From Atrina japonica (lineage: Eukaryota > Mollusca > Bivalvia > Pterioida > Pinnidae): DNA of 64,000 bases. This document shows positions 11,899-25,960 of this stretch, in pieces. Every line of letters starts with the position of its first letter. Position 1 is the stretch's first letter. Location: assembly GCA_030159075.1 (NCBI GenBank), contig BROG01000002.1, forward strand, positions 4,743,501 through 4,807,500, in the 5' to 3' direction. The position numbers and the translations under genes are program-made. The notes under the pieces are model-generated. The model saw only the letters and a program-made list of their open reading frames with translations, was not told the DNA's origin and did not search any database.

Positions 11899-12984
11899 TC
11901 ACCCTGGCACTTTACGGCTCTCAAAGAATCCTAATCTGTGTGTCATCTATTATACAATGGTGGTGTGGTAAATATCATATTATGATAAAGTGATGGTATT
12001 CTAATATAGTTGTTATGTCTAAACTTGAGCTTTAATGTACAACCCATCTATATCAGAATACACTGAACAATTTATGTATACCACAGAGAATCTAATGTAC
12101 CCCAAACGTCATTTCCTCAAATAGGAGCCACAGAATGACCACGATGTATAATTATTCAACATTGAAGAATATCAATTGTGACTGTGTCGATTTTAACTAC
12201 TGATACACAATGAGAAAAAAATAAAGAAAAACAACATCCCACTTTTGACTAGCCATTTTTATTAAACGTGTACAAGGTCATATTGAAACAAAGCCCTGAA
12301 AGGATGAACAGGACAATGATCATTTCAAACACTATGAAACAGTTACACATACATGGAAATAGCTGAGTAGGTATGGACTGCAGCTGCGGAACAGACTTAC
12401 TCATCACAAAGATGAACAATTGATAACTTCAAGTCTCGTCTTTTTTCCTTTAACTGGGAGGTCCGACCCCAGTAATGGCAGTTTGACAATCTGTTATCAA
12501 TACTCGGAGTGTCCCCCTGGCGCATTATCAGGCAATTTATCTACCAAATGCAATTATAACGATTGGTACGCCAACGTTACTGTCCTTTAATTTACCTGTG
12601 ATTTATCTGGGCAGTACCTGGTCACTCTCAGTGGTCAACACTCGTTAAGTGGTTGATATCGTACCGCTGTCAATTTACTAAGGGATTAAGTCCTTTGACG
12701 ACCACTTCTGAACTTGACTAAAACTTTGAAATGTTTTACTTCTGACCGTATCAGTTATAATGAAATTGATTGACAAGTATATATCACACGGACATGGGAT
12801 ATTTTAATGTTAAGATACGAGTTGTCAAATTTCGAAAAGAAAGAACTGGCGAAATGGCGTTGACAAATTACATGTCAAACCATTCTATACTATATGCGAA
12901 CCACCAAGACATTAATGTAATAACCCTTGATATATAATTACCTGTATTAATTACTTGTATTATTCTGCTGTATGTTTTGCTGAC
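11899..12984. other. Noncoding stretch with one cysteine-containing frame
   Basis: A stop-to-stop frame at 12363-12590 (75 codons, no ATG) contains ICYQYSECPPGALSG. There is no splice or start support, so it is not called as a gene. Nothing else seen. Confidence 0.4.
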
Positions 12985-14447
12985 TAGGTGACTGAGGATA
13001 CTGTATCTGACACGGTGACTGGATATTGTAGTAGACAAAGTGACAGGATACTGTATCTGACACGGTGACTGGATATTGTAGTAGACAAAGTGACAGGATA
13101 CTGTAGCTGACTGGGTGACTGGATATTGTACTAGACTAGGTGACAGGATACTGTAGCTGACTGGGTGACTAGGTGACAGGATACTGTATCTGACAAGGTG
13201 ACTGGATATTGTACTAGACTAGGTGACAGGATACTGTAGCTGACTGGGTGACTAGGTGACAGGATACTGTATCTGACAAGGTGACTGGATATTGTAGTAG
13301 ACTAGGTGACAGGATACTGTAGCTGACTGGGTGACTAGGTGACAGGATACTGTATCTGACAAGGTGACTGGATATTGTAGTAGACTAGGTGACAGGATAC
13401 TGTAGCTGACTGGGTGACTAGGTGACAGGATACTGTGCTGACAAGGTGACTGGATATTGTAGTTGACTAGGTGACAGGATACTGTAGCTGACTGGGTGAC
13501 TAGGTGACAGGATACTGTATCTGACAAGGTGACTGGATATTGTAGTAGACTAGGTGACAGGATACTGTATCTGACAAGGTGACTGGATATTGTAGTAGAC
13601 TAGGTGACAGGATACTGTATCTGACAAGGTGACTGGATATTGTAGTAGACTAGGTGACAGGATACTGTATCTGACAAGGTGACTGGATATTGTAGTAGAC
13701 TAGGTGACAGGATACTGTATCTGACAAGGTGACTGGATATTGTAGTAGACTAGGTGACAGCATACTGTAGCTGACTGGGTGACTAGGTGACAGGATACTG
13801 TATCTGACAAGGTGACTGGATATTGTAGTAGACTAGGTGACAGGATACTGTATCTGACAAGGTGACTGGATATTGTAGTAGACTAGGTGACAGGATACTG
13901 TATCTGACAAGGTGACTGGATATTGTACTAGACTAGGTGACAGGATACTGTAGCTGACTGGGTGACTAGGTGACAGGATACTGTATCTGACAAGGTGACT
14001 GGATATTGTAGTAGACTAGGTGACTGGGTGACTAGGTGACAGGATACTGTATCTGACAAGGTGACTGGATATTGTAGTAGACTAGGTGACAGGATACTGT
14101 AGCTGACTGGGTGACTAGGTGACAGGATACTGTAGCTGACAAGGTGACTGGATATTGTAGTAGACTAGGTGACAGGAATTGTAGCTGACTGGGTGACTAG
14201 GTGACAGGATACTGTATCTGACAAGGTGACTGGATATTGTAGTAGACTAGGTGACAGGATACTGTAGCTGACTGGGTGACTAGGTGACAGGATACTGTAT
14301 CTGACAAGGTGACTGGATATTGTAGTAGACTAGGTGACAGGATACTGTAGATGACTGGGTGACTAGGTGACAGGATACTGTAGCTGACAAGGTGACTGGA
14401 TATTGTAGTAGACTAGGTGACAGGATACTGTAGCTGACAAGGTGACT
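12985..14447 (+). repeat. Minisatellite, 25-bp monomers in 50/83-bp units
   Basis: Two monomers alternate: A, starting GTGACTGGATATTGTAGTAG, and B, starting GTGACAGGATACTGTATCTG, each 25 bp. A+B gives a 50-bp unit. A second arrangement inserts an extra B-type monomer (with AGCTGACTGG) and an 8-bp GTGACTAG, giving an 83-bp higher-order unit. Copies are highly similar, especially in the middle. The minus-strand 91-residue frame inside is an artefact. Confidence 0.95.
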
Positions 14448-17400
14448 GAGAAGGTCGTTTTTATTCCACTCAGTAATTCGCTAGTGTATCTGGCAGGTTT
14501 CTCTTTCCAGAAGTAACATGATGTTTTTTGGTTTTTAACTTTTCGTACAAAGGTTTATTAACCATTCAGATGTATGGTATAGTTGAGCTCCGTTCAATGA
14601 GAGAATTTTAGAAGCAACCGATATCAAACTAATATAAGTCGAAGATGCAGTGGAAGTAACAGAGGAGAACCTGGCGACCCTATATAAAGAAACCTAAGGA
14701 ACCCTAAAGAACTCTAGATTTATTCTCACTATTCGCGCTAGTCTGTGTAAAAATAGCAGAATCCGGCGAACTCTTTAGAAGACGGACAAAAGATTAAGAA
14801 GTTAATGTGTGAACAGAACAACCGAATTATAGAGGTTGTTTATATCAACGATCTACTAAAATCGTAGTAGCATACGTCATGTTGAAAAGGCAACTCGGTC
14901 GTAAATCTCGTAAACAACAGCTATGGAATTATGATAAATAAATTAAAATTTGATTAATTAAACAAATATGAACTAATAGATAGACTGCTGAAGAATAGTT
15001 CGGAACAATAGTTTGATAAAAAGAAATAAAGCACAAAGGGAAAATTGCCGTCTCTATTATTTCTATTATTATTGAAGTTTTGTCTAAATAATGGAGTTTG
15101 CTCTATGCAGAACCTCTTCGCAATACTAGACAAAATTAAAACCACTCTTTTTGTCACACCGGACGTATGAAACGCAAATGATTTATAATAATCCAATGGA
15201 TTATCTCCCTTTTGTCTCTAATTTAGCATATAACTTAAATATCAGTCAAAAGTTAAAAAGAAATAAAAATATATCCTTTGAAATAAGATCTTAGACAAAC
15301 AACAACATCGTTTTAGACTCTAATATATTCAATGTATTTACAAGTACATGTATTTCCAAATTTAACTAGATTCGGACAGACGTTATTTTCTTATTTTCTG
15401 TATGTATAAGATTAATCGCTAGGTTTCCTGGGTAGAAATGACATGATACTCGTATCATCTCCGTGTGGTCACACTCGTCACTTTTCTTTTTCTAATCGTA
15501 TCCGTTTTCTTCCCACGACCCGCGAATAAAAGAACAAAACTTAGCTGTTACACGCTCTGCAGCAGACGACAAATTATAGTTCTCCATCTCGTAGCTTATC
15601 TCCTGTAAGTATAACTGATACGGGTGAATGAAAGAAATTCAGACTAAGACGGGTTGACATTGATAATTGCTATTTTTTCATGTGTGAATAATTTTGTGAA
15701 TGATATATATCTTTACATCTGACAGAAATGTGATTGATCTGTGTTTTTACAATGTTTGAAAGTACAGACATTTGTAATCGTGAAATCCACGAATCTGTCG
15801 TCACTTCTCTTAAACATGGAACTAGTTAATATGCTGACCTTTCGAGTCATAAGTCAGAGTCTGTTTTTGAAAACTTACGAGACAAACACTTGAAATTCCA
15901 ATTCTGCAAGGGTGTTTGTTACATATTTACTCGTTTTAGTGTTCAGCTCTTTCGTAAAAACGATCACATGATGCAACACTTCTGTATTTAATCATGTTGT
16001 CATTGTATGTTTACAAAGAGCAGTTGAGCATTCCCTCTACTTTGATTAAAGCAGAACAAAGGCAATACCATTTCGAGGTTATTCCGATTTTATAAACGAT
16101 CCGTTGATGAATCACATATGAATTGTATTTTCTCATATTTTGTATTTAATTATCATATGTTCTTTTGTACATGTATTTTGTATGTCTTCCTGTTGTTATT
16201 TTTAATTTTAATTCCTAGTATAATTGTTTTGCTTTTATATATTTTTTTTATTATTTTGTTATAAATATCATTTTTAAGTTGTCGTGTTCTGCAATTCTTG
16301 TTTTATTTTCTACCTCCCCTTTCTTTGTCAATTCATATTTTTGTTCGAATTTTGTTTTGTTTTCATTTTGTCTTGAAATTATTATTATCCTTTTATTTTC
16401 CCCGTTCCTTTTCTTTTTTTTTGGGGGGGGTATGTAGATATTCTGTGCTTCTTTTAGGTGTCAATACATCGCTGCAATTATATACACAAAGGCTGTAAAT
16501 CATTTTTTATAATTTTTAATCTACTAATGTACATAATGTTTCTACAGAATTATATGCATGTTTTATTCCCAGTTACATTTAAAGAGCTTAATCATTAAAA
16601 CTAAATAATTAATTAATTTGGTTCCATTTAAAATGAAACTATGTACAAGAGATTTATCTAAGATAGATAATACAAATTAAATGAGTTATCAAATATTTAG
16701 CTTAAAGAAAATACTATATTATCATCATCACAATAATCGTCGTCACCATCATTGTCACATGCATCGTCGTCATTATCATAATCTTTTAATGATGATATGA
16801 CACTGCAATAGTAACAATTTTTTGTGATAACGTCTCGCAATAGAGGCGGATTAAACATGGACATACTTTGTTTATATGTGTTTAGTCGTTGCGCTAAAGC
16901 TGAAAAGTAAATGTGAACATTAATACTCAATTACTAGTTTTCAGTAATTGGGCACTTTTGTTTATATTGCTAAATTTACACCGTGAGAAAACGTTTCAAG
17001 TTATCTGTATGCTAAATATTGGCTGCGCGAAATTGTTATACAATACTGAATGCTGAATTTGCATTTTTATAATATTACAGAAAATGTACTTGTGATCTTC
17101 TAAAATAAAAAAAAAGAAATTCTTAACATTAAAGTTTATATCGCTTCACAGGAGTAGGGAATAAATGACTGGTCAATGGGACATGTGTAAGCGTCGGTAT
17201 TTCCCATGTATACATACATTCCAAATAAAACGTCTAAGACGCTGAATTAGCAAATATGATCATAATTAAGTTCAACAAGAAATATGCACTACAACATGTC
17301 TTCTTAGCGATTCTTCAAGTGTCTAGTAATTCCTCTGAGCGTCAATAACTTTTCATATCGAGAACCCTCCTTGTTATATACTTCCAAAGCTTAATAGAAC

Positions 17401-18294
17401 ATTGTTAACATATTTTAGTACTTAAATCAAGTACCCAATATAGTTACATAACGACGTCATTGACGCTTTGTGGTGACAGAAATATCACGTACAGCCGACA
17501 TGAAAGATGAGTTTTCTTTTTTTTCAATTGTGTTGTTTCGGTGTGTCATTGAACATTCAAAAATAATTTTAAGAGGTGCTCCAAAGTTATAGCGATCATC
17601 AGGCTATGTCCTTGTAAAATTCTGCATTTATTGTTTTTTTAAGAGATTTTTCAAGTTCTTTTGTAACGTTGAAAGGTGTTGATGTTTCTCTCACAAAATT
17701 CCCTGTAAGGGTGGAAATAATTTGTTGTTATATACAGATATTACACAACAAACGGATTAGAAAAAAAGAACGAAATATGTTTTTTGATAGATGAAAATAT
17801 TGAATAATTATAAATTATATCCTGGAATACGTACTCACTGGCCGTCTAATTTTCTGTATTGTATTTTCACATTCGTACTCAACAAATGTACTGCTATCAC
17901 TATTTTCTCTTGTTTAGGTCAAATTGAAAGCAGAATTATTTCGATGGATTTTTTATCATTATTTCTTAAAAATCCGTTGTCGTTTTTGCAACAATTTTCT
18001 ATTTTCATACTTATACGGTAGTCTTTGAAGACAGGTGTTTATAAATACTGTAATTCATGAAATGTTGAAACGTTACCCCTGATCTACCTTGAAAGACTAA
18101 GGAAATGCATGTGGATACATAACAACCAACATTGAAATCTGTTTTGACTTTCATAGTCCATTACTTATACACAAATTATTAAAAGGAAATTATCGCTACT
18201 GATTTAGGCGACGGGTGCTTGGTTATCTCTTACTTTTATTTATTCCATTAGATCCAGCCCGCAATTTTTAATATTCCATTTTAGACACGTATTG
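14448..18294. other. Noncoding AT-rich stretch
   Basis: No gene recognised. It contains a CAT/CGT-type trinucleotide patch (16720-16785), pyrimidine-rich tracts (16200-16430) and short frames without features. Confidence 0.5.
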
Positions 18295-18556
18295 TCCGAT
18301 TCACATGACAAGATGGCGGGGCGGAGTAACCTTTTGATTATCATACGGATGATTCTACTCACTTTTCGGTTATGACAAGCTGCACGAGAAAAACGTTTTA
18401 TCCCTCACTTGATACTCTCTTGTGTTTGATGACAAAAAGGAACGATTGCTTTAGTCATTGTAATTTTAATGTTATGATTTATTACCTGAAATTTAAACTC
18501 GTCCAGGTCAAGAAAGGGTTCACAAGACTCCACCCCGCCAGGTTATTTGGATTTGT

Positions 18557-18570
<14 letters not shown>
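18295..18570 (+). repeat. Dispersed repeat R4, copy A
   Basis: Opens ACAAGATGGCGGGGCGGAG and contains ATACGGATGATTCTACTCAC and GTCAAGAAAGGGTTCACAAG. It matches, in inverse orientation, the block at 44430-44665. A 29-base poly-T follows at 18559. Confidence 0.65.

Positions 18571-18587
<17 letters not shown>
18559..18587. repeat. Poly-T tract
   Basis: 29 T in a row next to repeat R4. Confidence 0.9.
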
Positions 18588-19548
18588 GGCCTGGATGGAA
18601 TCAGCGAGTTATATTGCAGTCAGACTGATACAGAAACTAACACAGTAACTAAAGACAATATGAAACTGTCAGACACACGGAAAACTTCTTATTATGTATC
18701 AGAGGCAAAAACAAATATTTTCTTTGAACATCAGAGATCCGTGTATTTTGTTACAACATTAGCTTCAAATTTATAGAAATCATAGATTTCGTGACTATGC
18801 ATATTCATTACAACATTTGATTTTAATCTTATGACCTTGAACCGTACGTAATATCACATTACATCTAGTCTGTGAATGGAATGAAAATACAAAATGTATC
18901 TAAAATATTTCGTCACATTTGTAAATTATTACAAAAATTGTTCAACATTTTTTTTTCAAATATGAAATGTCCATGGAGTGCTTATTCATGTATCAGGTAC
19001 TATTTGTCCATTGATTTCATACAATCGTCATTACCCATGATGCTCTTGTCCACGTGAGAGTACAATGAGGCTTAGTAATGAATGAATAAATGTCCATTGA
19101 TAACAAGAGTACCGCAGACACGCTGCACAAACAACGCCATTGATAGACAGTTTGCGTTAATCTACATAAAACAAACGCCTCGAAGCTAGACGTAAAGCTT
19201 ATAAAATGATTTACACAATAAACCATAGAGGAATGTGAAAGTGTATTTTATACTATTCATACACTGTTTTATCTTCATAGATGCTTTTTGTTCGTCGTCT
19301 AGAATTAGATAAATATTACATGATAATGAAGGGTATTACATCCAACCTTCATGTACATTGTGTTTCTTTATAATACTAAGTACTGAGTTTACATAACGTT
19401 TTTGTATACTGCCATAGCGATACAATAATGATACACTGATAACTACTCCAGTTTTGACCATGTAATAGACTTGATATATACAGAATCACCTAAATAACTG
19501 TTAAAATCCTAACTACGACAAAAAAAGCCAAAAATAACGTAAAAAACC

Positions 19549-19845
19549 TTGATGTTAATTGTGACGAGGGTTTGTTCCTCATATATTACATTTGAATATG
19601 ACTTTGGACTCGCGATGTGTGTGACAGATCAACAGAAGATGGTTACTCCTCCATGTTCGCCCTATGTGTACATCTCCAACATTAATACTTTGGTATCTAT
19701 GGTTTTTATATTGCGGTGTACCCGTCTTAGAAAGAATATAACTGCAATAAATCAACGAAGACATTTGGACATTTTCAGTTACATTTTAAGACAAAATACC
19801 ACAACTGAATTACTGTGGGATCATTTCGGCCTAAGTTACTCATAG
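19549..19845 (+). repeat. Dispersed repeat R3, copy with open frame
   Basis: Contains GTGACGAGGGTTTGTTCCTC, TTACTCCTCCATG and AGACATTTGGACATTTTC. These match the minus strand of 31300-31610 over the whole length, so its 98-residue frame is repeat sequence (shared TPP, DIF and ILRQ patches), not a host gene. Confidence 0.6.
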
Positions 19846-20080
19846 TGTTTTTTTTTAAATATTTTTAAATTAATAAAATGTTGATCTTACACTAAAAAAA
19901 ATTCTAAAACATACCGATAACACCTGAATCTTACTATGGTAACTTGTTATATAATTATAATTATGCATGATATGATAATGAAAGTACACAATTTTTCAGT
20001 AGATCTAAAAAATCATAAATGTATTTTTAAAAAAGGTAGTTGGTATAATTATACTTAGGTTATTTCTGATACCGTTGTTT

Positions 20081-20292
20081 GCAGGGTCAAATTGTATTTT
20101 CGCTTTAACTTACTGTATAAATGTACTTAGAAATTTTTGCCCGTGGTTATTTTCGCACTTTCATGACAGAAAACATAAACAAAATTTCGACTGTTTAGTT
20201 TGAATATTTCGCTTCCATTGTAAATTTACCCTCTCATTTATGGGCAAAAATAGCGAAAATTATACAGGAGCGAAAACGTATACAGTATACAG
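20081..20292. repeat. Palindromic repeat with TTTTCGC / GCGAAAA arms
   Basis: TATTTTCGC...TACTGTATAAATGT on the left is mirrored by GAGCGAAAACGTATACAGTA on the right, with inner TTTTTGCCCGTGG and GGGCAAAAATAGCG. MITE-like and noncoding. Confidence 0.45.
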
Positions 20293-21879
<1,587 letters not shown>

Positions 21880-22006
21880 GAATAAATAATATGTATAATA
21901 CAATGTCATTAACGATTATGTATTTAAAGCTCGTTGGTTTTTCTTGTTCATCGCATGTTCATTGTATGTACGTACAGACACATAATGCAGTAACACCCCC
22001 CCACAC

Positions 22007-22008
<2 letters not shown>

Positions 22009-22101
<93 letters not shown>

Positions 22102-22124
22102 CATACATACATACATACATACAT
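22009..22124. repeat. (TA)n followed by (TACA)n microsatellite
   Basis: About 88 bp of TA, then about seven TACA units. Confidence 0.95.
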
Positions 22125-22790
22125 TTACACATATACACACATACCTATATTTATACAGATAGACAGACAGAAAGGTTATATAAGGTTTGAATATATAGTT
22201 ACATGTATGATGAAATGTTTTGGGTATAGGATATTAAGATATATATAAGAGAAATATTGTATTTATATGTGTCACGTTGACACAAATTTAAATGATGGTC
22301 TTTCAAATCTAACAGGGAGAAACCCGCATTACAGACCAAGAATTTCGATCTAACCATGTAGATCTAATCTTTCAAATAGTATTTTATACTTTACTATCAT
22401 CTGTGTTTTCTTTATTCTTGATCTTCAAGGAATTATAAGTACATCGTTCGCTTTTGTAAATGGCGCATGATCAATGAATTACTTCCGGTGAACAATAGTA
22501 AATTGTGTACCTAAGCGGATTAGGGCCAAAAAAGTAGCGACTTTGATCGCGGCGGTAGAGACACCTTTGAAAGAAGTATTTTGTGGATTTGCATTGAAGT
22601 CTTGCCTTTAGAAGACAGAGTAAAGACTCATTATGTTTGAAAATGTATTCAATAGCTGTTAAGATCGAGCTTAACAGATCAACAAAAAGCAAATAGAAGC
22701 CAACGGCGACTGTCAGCAAAATCTTGAAAATATGTCATCCACCCAGTAATCTTATGTACTAATAGTTGAAAAATAAAACCATTAGTGTTG

Positions 22791-22857
22791 TTTTTTTTTT
22801 TTTTTTTTTTTTTTTTTGGTTTTTTTTTTTTTATTTATTTATTTTTTTTTTTTTTTG
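22791..22857. repeat. Poly-T rich tract
   Basis: Nearly pure T over 67 bp with GG and single A interruptions. Confidence 0.9.
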
Positions 22858-23210
22858 GTATTTCATTATCATTTGATTATATAATTCGTGCAACTTTTCG
22901 GGGAAATGAAAATTAATTGTTTATTTTCTGTTCCTACAATATATTAAAACTATATCAGTATTTTGGTCATTGCCGTAACACTATTGAAGATATGTTTTTG
23001 AAATTGATAATTAAATATTCAAATAATTGTTATAAAATTTTTAATATATATATATATATACTATTTGTACTAAAAATGATTTGTTAAGTGTGCCCGTTAA
23101 TGGTTTTCGGTTGAATTGGAAATCAGTGTGTACCTTTTCAAATAATTGGTTGGTAACAAAGCGATATACAATTATATAACGTATTACGATTGTAACTGAC
23201 TACCACTTTT

Positions 23211-23277
23211 TGTGGTCTAGCGGTAGAGTGTTCGACTCACAAGCGGAAGAACCCGGGTTCGTTTCCCGAAACTGTGA
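23211..23277 (+). other. tRNA-like sequence (SINE head or tRNA pseudogene)
   Basis: A-box TGGTCTAGCGG fits TRGYNNANNNG, and a B-box-like GGGTTCGTTTCCC follows at tRNA spacing. The acceptor and anticodon stems do not pair well and no S1 body follows, so this is not called as a working tRNA gene. Confidence 0.4.
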
Positions 23278-23371
23278 CATAACAAACTTTTCTAATGCTG
23301 CGATAGTCATTTTTTTTTTTACAGTGGTTTCTCATAGACGGATTTCGACTATACTTTTAGAGATATTATTA

Positions 23372-23503
23372 GGCCTTGTATGATACCACTTTCTCTTTAG
23401 AAAATACACATACTTTTTAAATTGGAGCTTAACTGATGAAGTCTAATTCACAGAAAAGATATCGTCTTGAGCATTATAACTTTGGTATTATGTTTACAAT
23501 ATT
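23372..23503 (+). repeat. Dispersed repeat R2, copy B
   Basis: Collinear with 8959-9085: GGCCTTGTATGATACC through TTTGGTATTATGTTTA. Confidence 0.65.
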
Positions 23504-23769
23504 TACAATGACTGTGACTGTTCCTTCGTCAAGCGCTCGGCATTGCATTCAAAATGAATGGATTTTTCGGATGAGATTTAAATCAAACAAAAAAAAACGA
23601 CTGTAACTTTTCCTAAATTTTCATGGTTGTGAAATTCATTGGAAGGTCATATACCGTAAAACGGGGACTTTTTATATAAACGTTAAGCTGTTACAATAAC
23701 ATTTTCTAACGTTTCTACCCGATTATTTTAACGATCTATAATATTATGTACATTGAACCTCAGATATTA

Positions 23770-23998
23770 ACATTTTTTCAGTCATATGTTAACGAACAGT
23801 TTTGGTGGTGGAGGAGAGAACACGGTTACAATGTACCCGAGAATAGACATTCGACCTTCTGTAAATAAATTGGCAAACTTTCCTACAAAAGCAGCCGTAA
23901 GGTTCCAAAGGACTCGGTCCTGCGCTGAAAAGAGATGAGAGACTACATGGTTTGAAGTGTAATGTTTTAACCACTAGGCCATGGAGATCCCGTTTTAC
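23770..23998 (-). mobile_element. SINE family S1, near full length
   Basis: From TTTTTTCAGTCATATG on the left (SINE 3' end) through GGTGGAGGAGAGAACACGGT to a decayed tRNA-like head ending CACTAGGCCATGGAG. The B box is mutated (GGACTCGGTCC). Confidence 0.65.
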
Positions 23999-23999
23999 A

Positions 24000-25268
24000 G
24001 GTACTATGCCATTGTTATTTATTAAGTAAAACAAAAGGGGAATAACTCGCGGTGTTAATATTCGCTATTTTCACGGCGTTGATCAATCTGTGAATTTAAG
24101 AAACAGAGAATTAGTTTTTGATAAAATAATATATGTAAACGTAATATATTATGGGCCGTCTTTGCAGGAACTTATATCAAGCCACTCTCTCTCCGCGGAT
24201 TAAAAAACCGTACTCGTTTCATGGACCAAGAGAAAAACGAGAAAAATTACAACACATGGAATTGAACCCCTGTATAATATTAAACAAACAATGTTCTGAT
24301 TACAATATATGAATATGCAAAATAAAGTTAGTTAAGCGAAGTGCTAAATACATTTACAGTGATCATGTAAATCATTGATTAATTAATGACCAAGTAATGA
24401 AATAAATGCAAAATACTGATGCTATGCTTCCTGAGGCACGTGCATGAATGATACTGATTTAGTTTTGTTTTGATCTAAACCTTTATATCATCGTCATTGA
24501 TACTAACTTTAACACTTCAACAGCATCAAAATACACTAACAGTTAAAAATATAGCAAAAATTGTTTTCATCTTAAAAGCCAAATATTATCTAAAGTTCTT
24601 ATCTTATCAGACCGGACCCGATAACCTATGCTACCAAATAACCTTTGTTTCTTTTGCGGGAAGAAAAAAAATGTTTTCTTTGTTCTTGTATACTCAGCGT
24701 AAACACAACAGTTACAACATCCATAAAGAGTTTTGTCATTTGATTTAACTTTAAACTCGGCTGTCACTAGTAAATGTAATTGAGATAAAACATAAAGAAA
24801 TCATGTGTTTTGATGTCAACTTTGATCTTTACTCAAATGAACTTAAAACTATGCATTTTATGACTCTATATAAAAAGTCATCAATCAATTTTTCGCACGT
24901 GCAAACCGAGCCTTAGGGTATTACAAATATCATCACTGCTATAACACGGAGCTTTTGGTCTTTGTTTTTGGTTTTGTTTTGGGGTTTTTTTTCCTGCAGA
25001 TAAATAATAAAATAAATTATGTTTCTGAGAAAATCATCAATGATATATATGCGAGCGTGTAAAGCATTGATTTACGCATTTTTGTAGGTCAATTGGTGTA
25101 TTTACCTCAGAGTTATAAATACTTATATATTTTATTTTTTGTATAAAACATTTGATTTTTATATCTAACAGCTAATTTGATTGACCTGGACATGGAATCG
25201 ACATATGTGGTATTTCTGCTTCCACAACAAAATAATGATCGAAAACAATGTCATTAGCAAATATTGTA
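24000..25268. other. Noncoding AT-rich stretch
   Basis: Short frames only; no features recognised. Confidence 0.5.
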
Positions 25269-25541
25269 CAGTTTGATGTAGTTCTCCCGTAACGTCAGTT
25301 TAATGTAGTTCTCCTGTAACGTCAGTTTGATTTCGTTCTCCTGTAACATCAGTTTGATGTAGTTCTCCGGTAACGTCAGGTTGATGTAGTTCTCCTGTAA
25401 CGTCAGTTTGATTTAGTTCTCTGGTAACGTCAGGTTGTTGTAAAGTCAGTTTGTTTTAGTTCTCCAGTAAAGTCAGTTTGATGTATTTTTCCGGTAACGT
25501 CAGTTTGATGTAGTTCTCTTGTAACGTCAGTTTGTTTTCAT
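25269..25541 (+). repeat. Minisatellite, 27-bp unit
   Basis: About ten diverged copies of a unit with CAGTTTGATGTAGTTCTCC and GTAAC. It contains stops in frame. Confidence 0.9.
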
Positions 25542-25739
25542 AGTATTCTTATATTACAGAATAACGACCTAGAACAACAAATTTAATATAAACATTATAC
25601 TAAAACTATATGTGTTCCCTTAGTTTCGTGCACCCAAATCATTGCCTTCATTTCTTAAACTTTTTCAGAAAATACAACGTGTTAAACAAATGAGACATCT
25701 GTAGAGTTAATACTTTTGCTTCTTTATTCCAGTAAACTA

Positions 25740-25825
25740 TCTAACACCTAATTACCATAATGGTAACTACTTTTCTATTGTTTAAAACAGTTCTATTGTA
25801 GTCTGCAGGGTTGGAATGTAAAAAC
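25740..25825. repeat. Diverged M1 MITE copy
   Basis: TCTATTGTTTAAAACAGTTC and TATTGTAGTCTGCAGGGTTG align with the 7635-7724 element; the left end is poorly conserved. Confidence 0.45.
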
Positions 25826-25844
25826 CGCATACTGTCCGTTCAAT

Positions 25845-25960
25845 AGTAGATACTTACTCCTCCACGGCACCTGATTCCACCTTTACATCTCCAAAGGTCC
25901 ATGTTTGTCCGATATTCACCAGATTTATATATTCTATCTTGAACATCCTGAAGATTTATA
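25845..25960 (-). repeat. Dispersed repeat R3, fragment
   Basis: TTACTCCTCCACGGCACCTG, CCATGTTTGTCC and ACCAGATTTATA match the minus strand of 31380-31520. Confidence 0.55.

Noticed and set aside
12363..12590. 75-codon stop-to-stop frame with two spaced cysteines
   Set aside because: No ATG, splice sites or family match; length is within chance for this composition.
13252..13527. 91-residue minus-strand frame (MSDTVSCHLVTQ...)
   Set aside because: It lies wholly inside the 25-bp minisatellite; the unit is not a multiple of three and the frame shifts along the array.
21891..22190. Tyr/Ile/His-rich frames on both strands; same at 35015-35212 and 61521-61827
   Set aside because: They are TA, TACA, TG and CA microsatellites in translation.
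23211..23277. Functional tRNA gene
   Set aside because: A and B boxes are recognisable, but the acceptor and anticodon stems do not pair; more likely tRNA-derived or pseudogenic.
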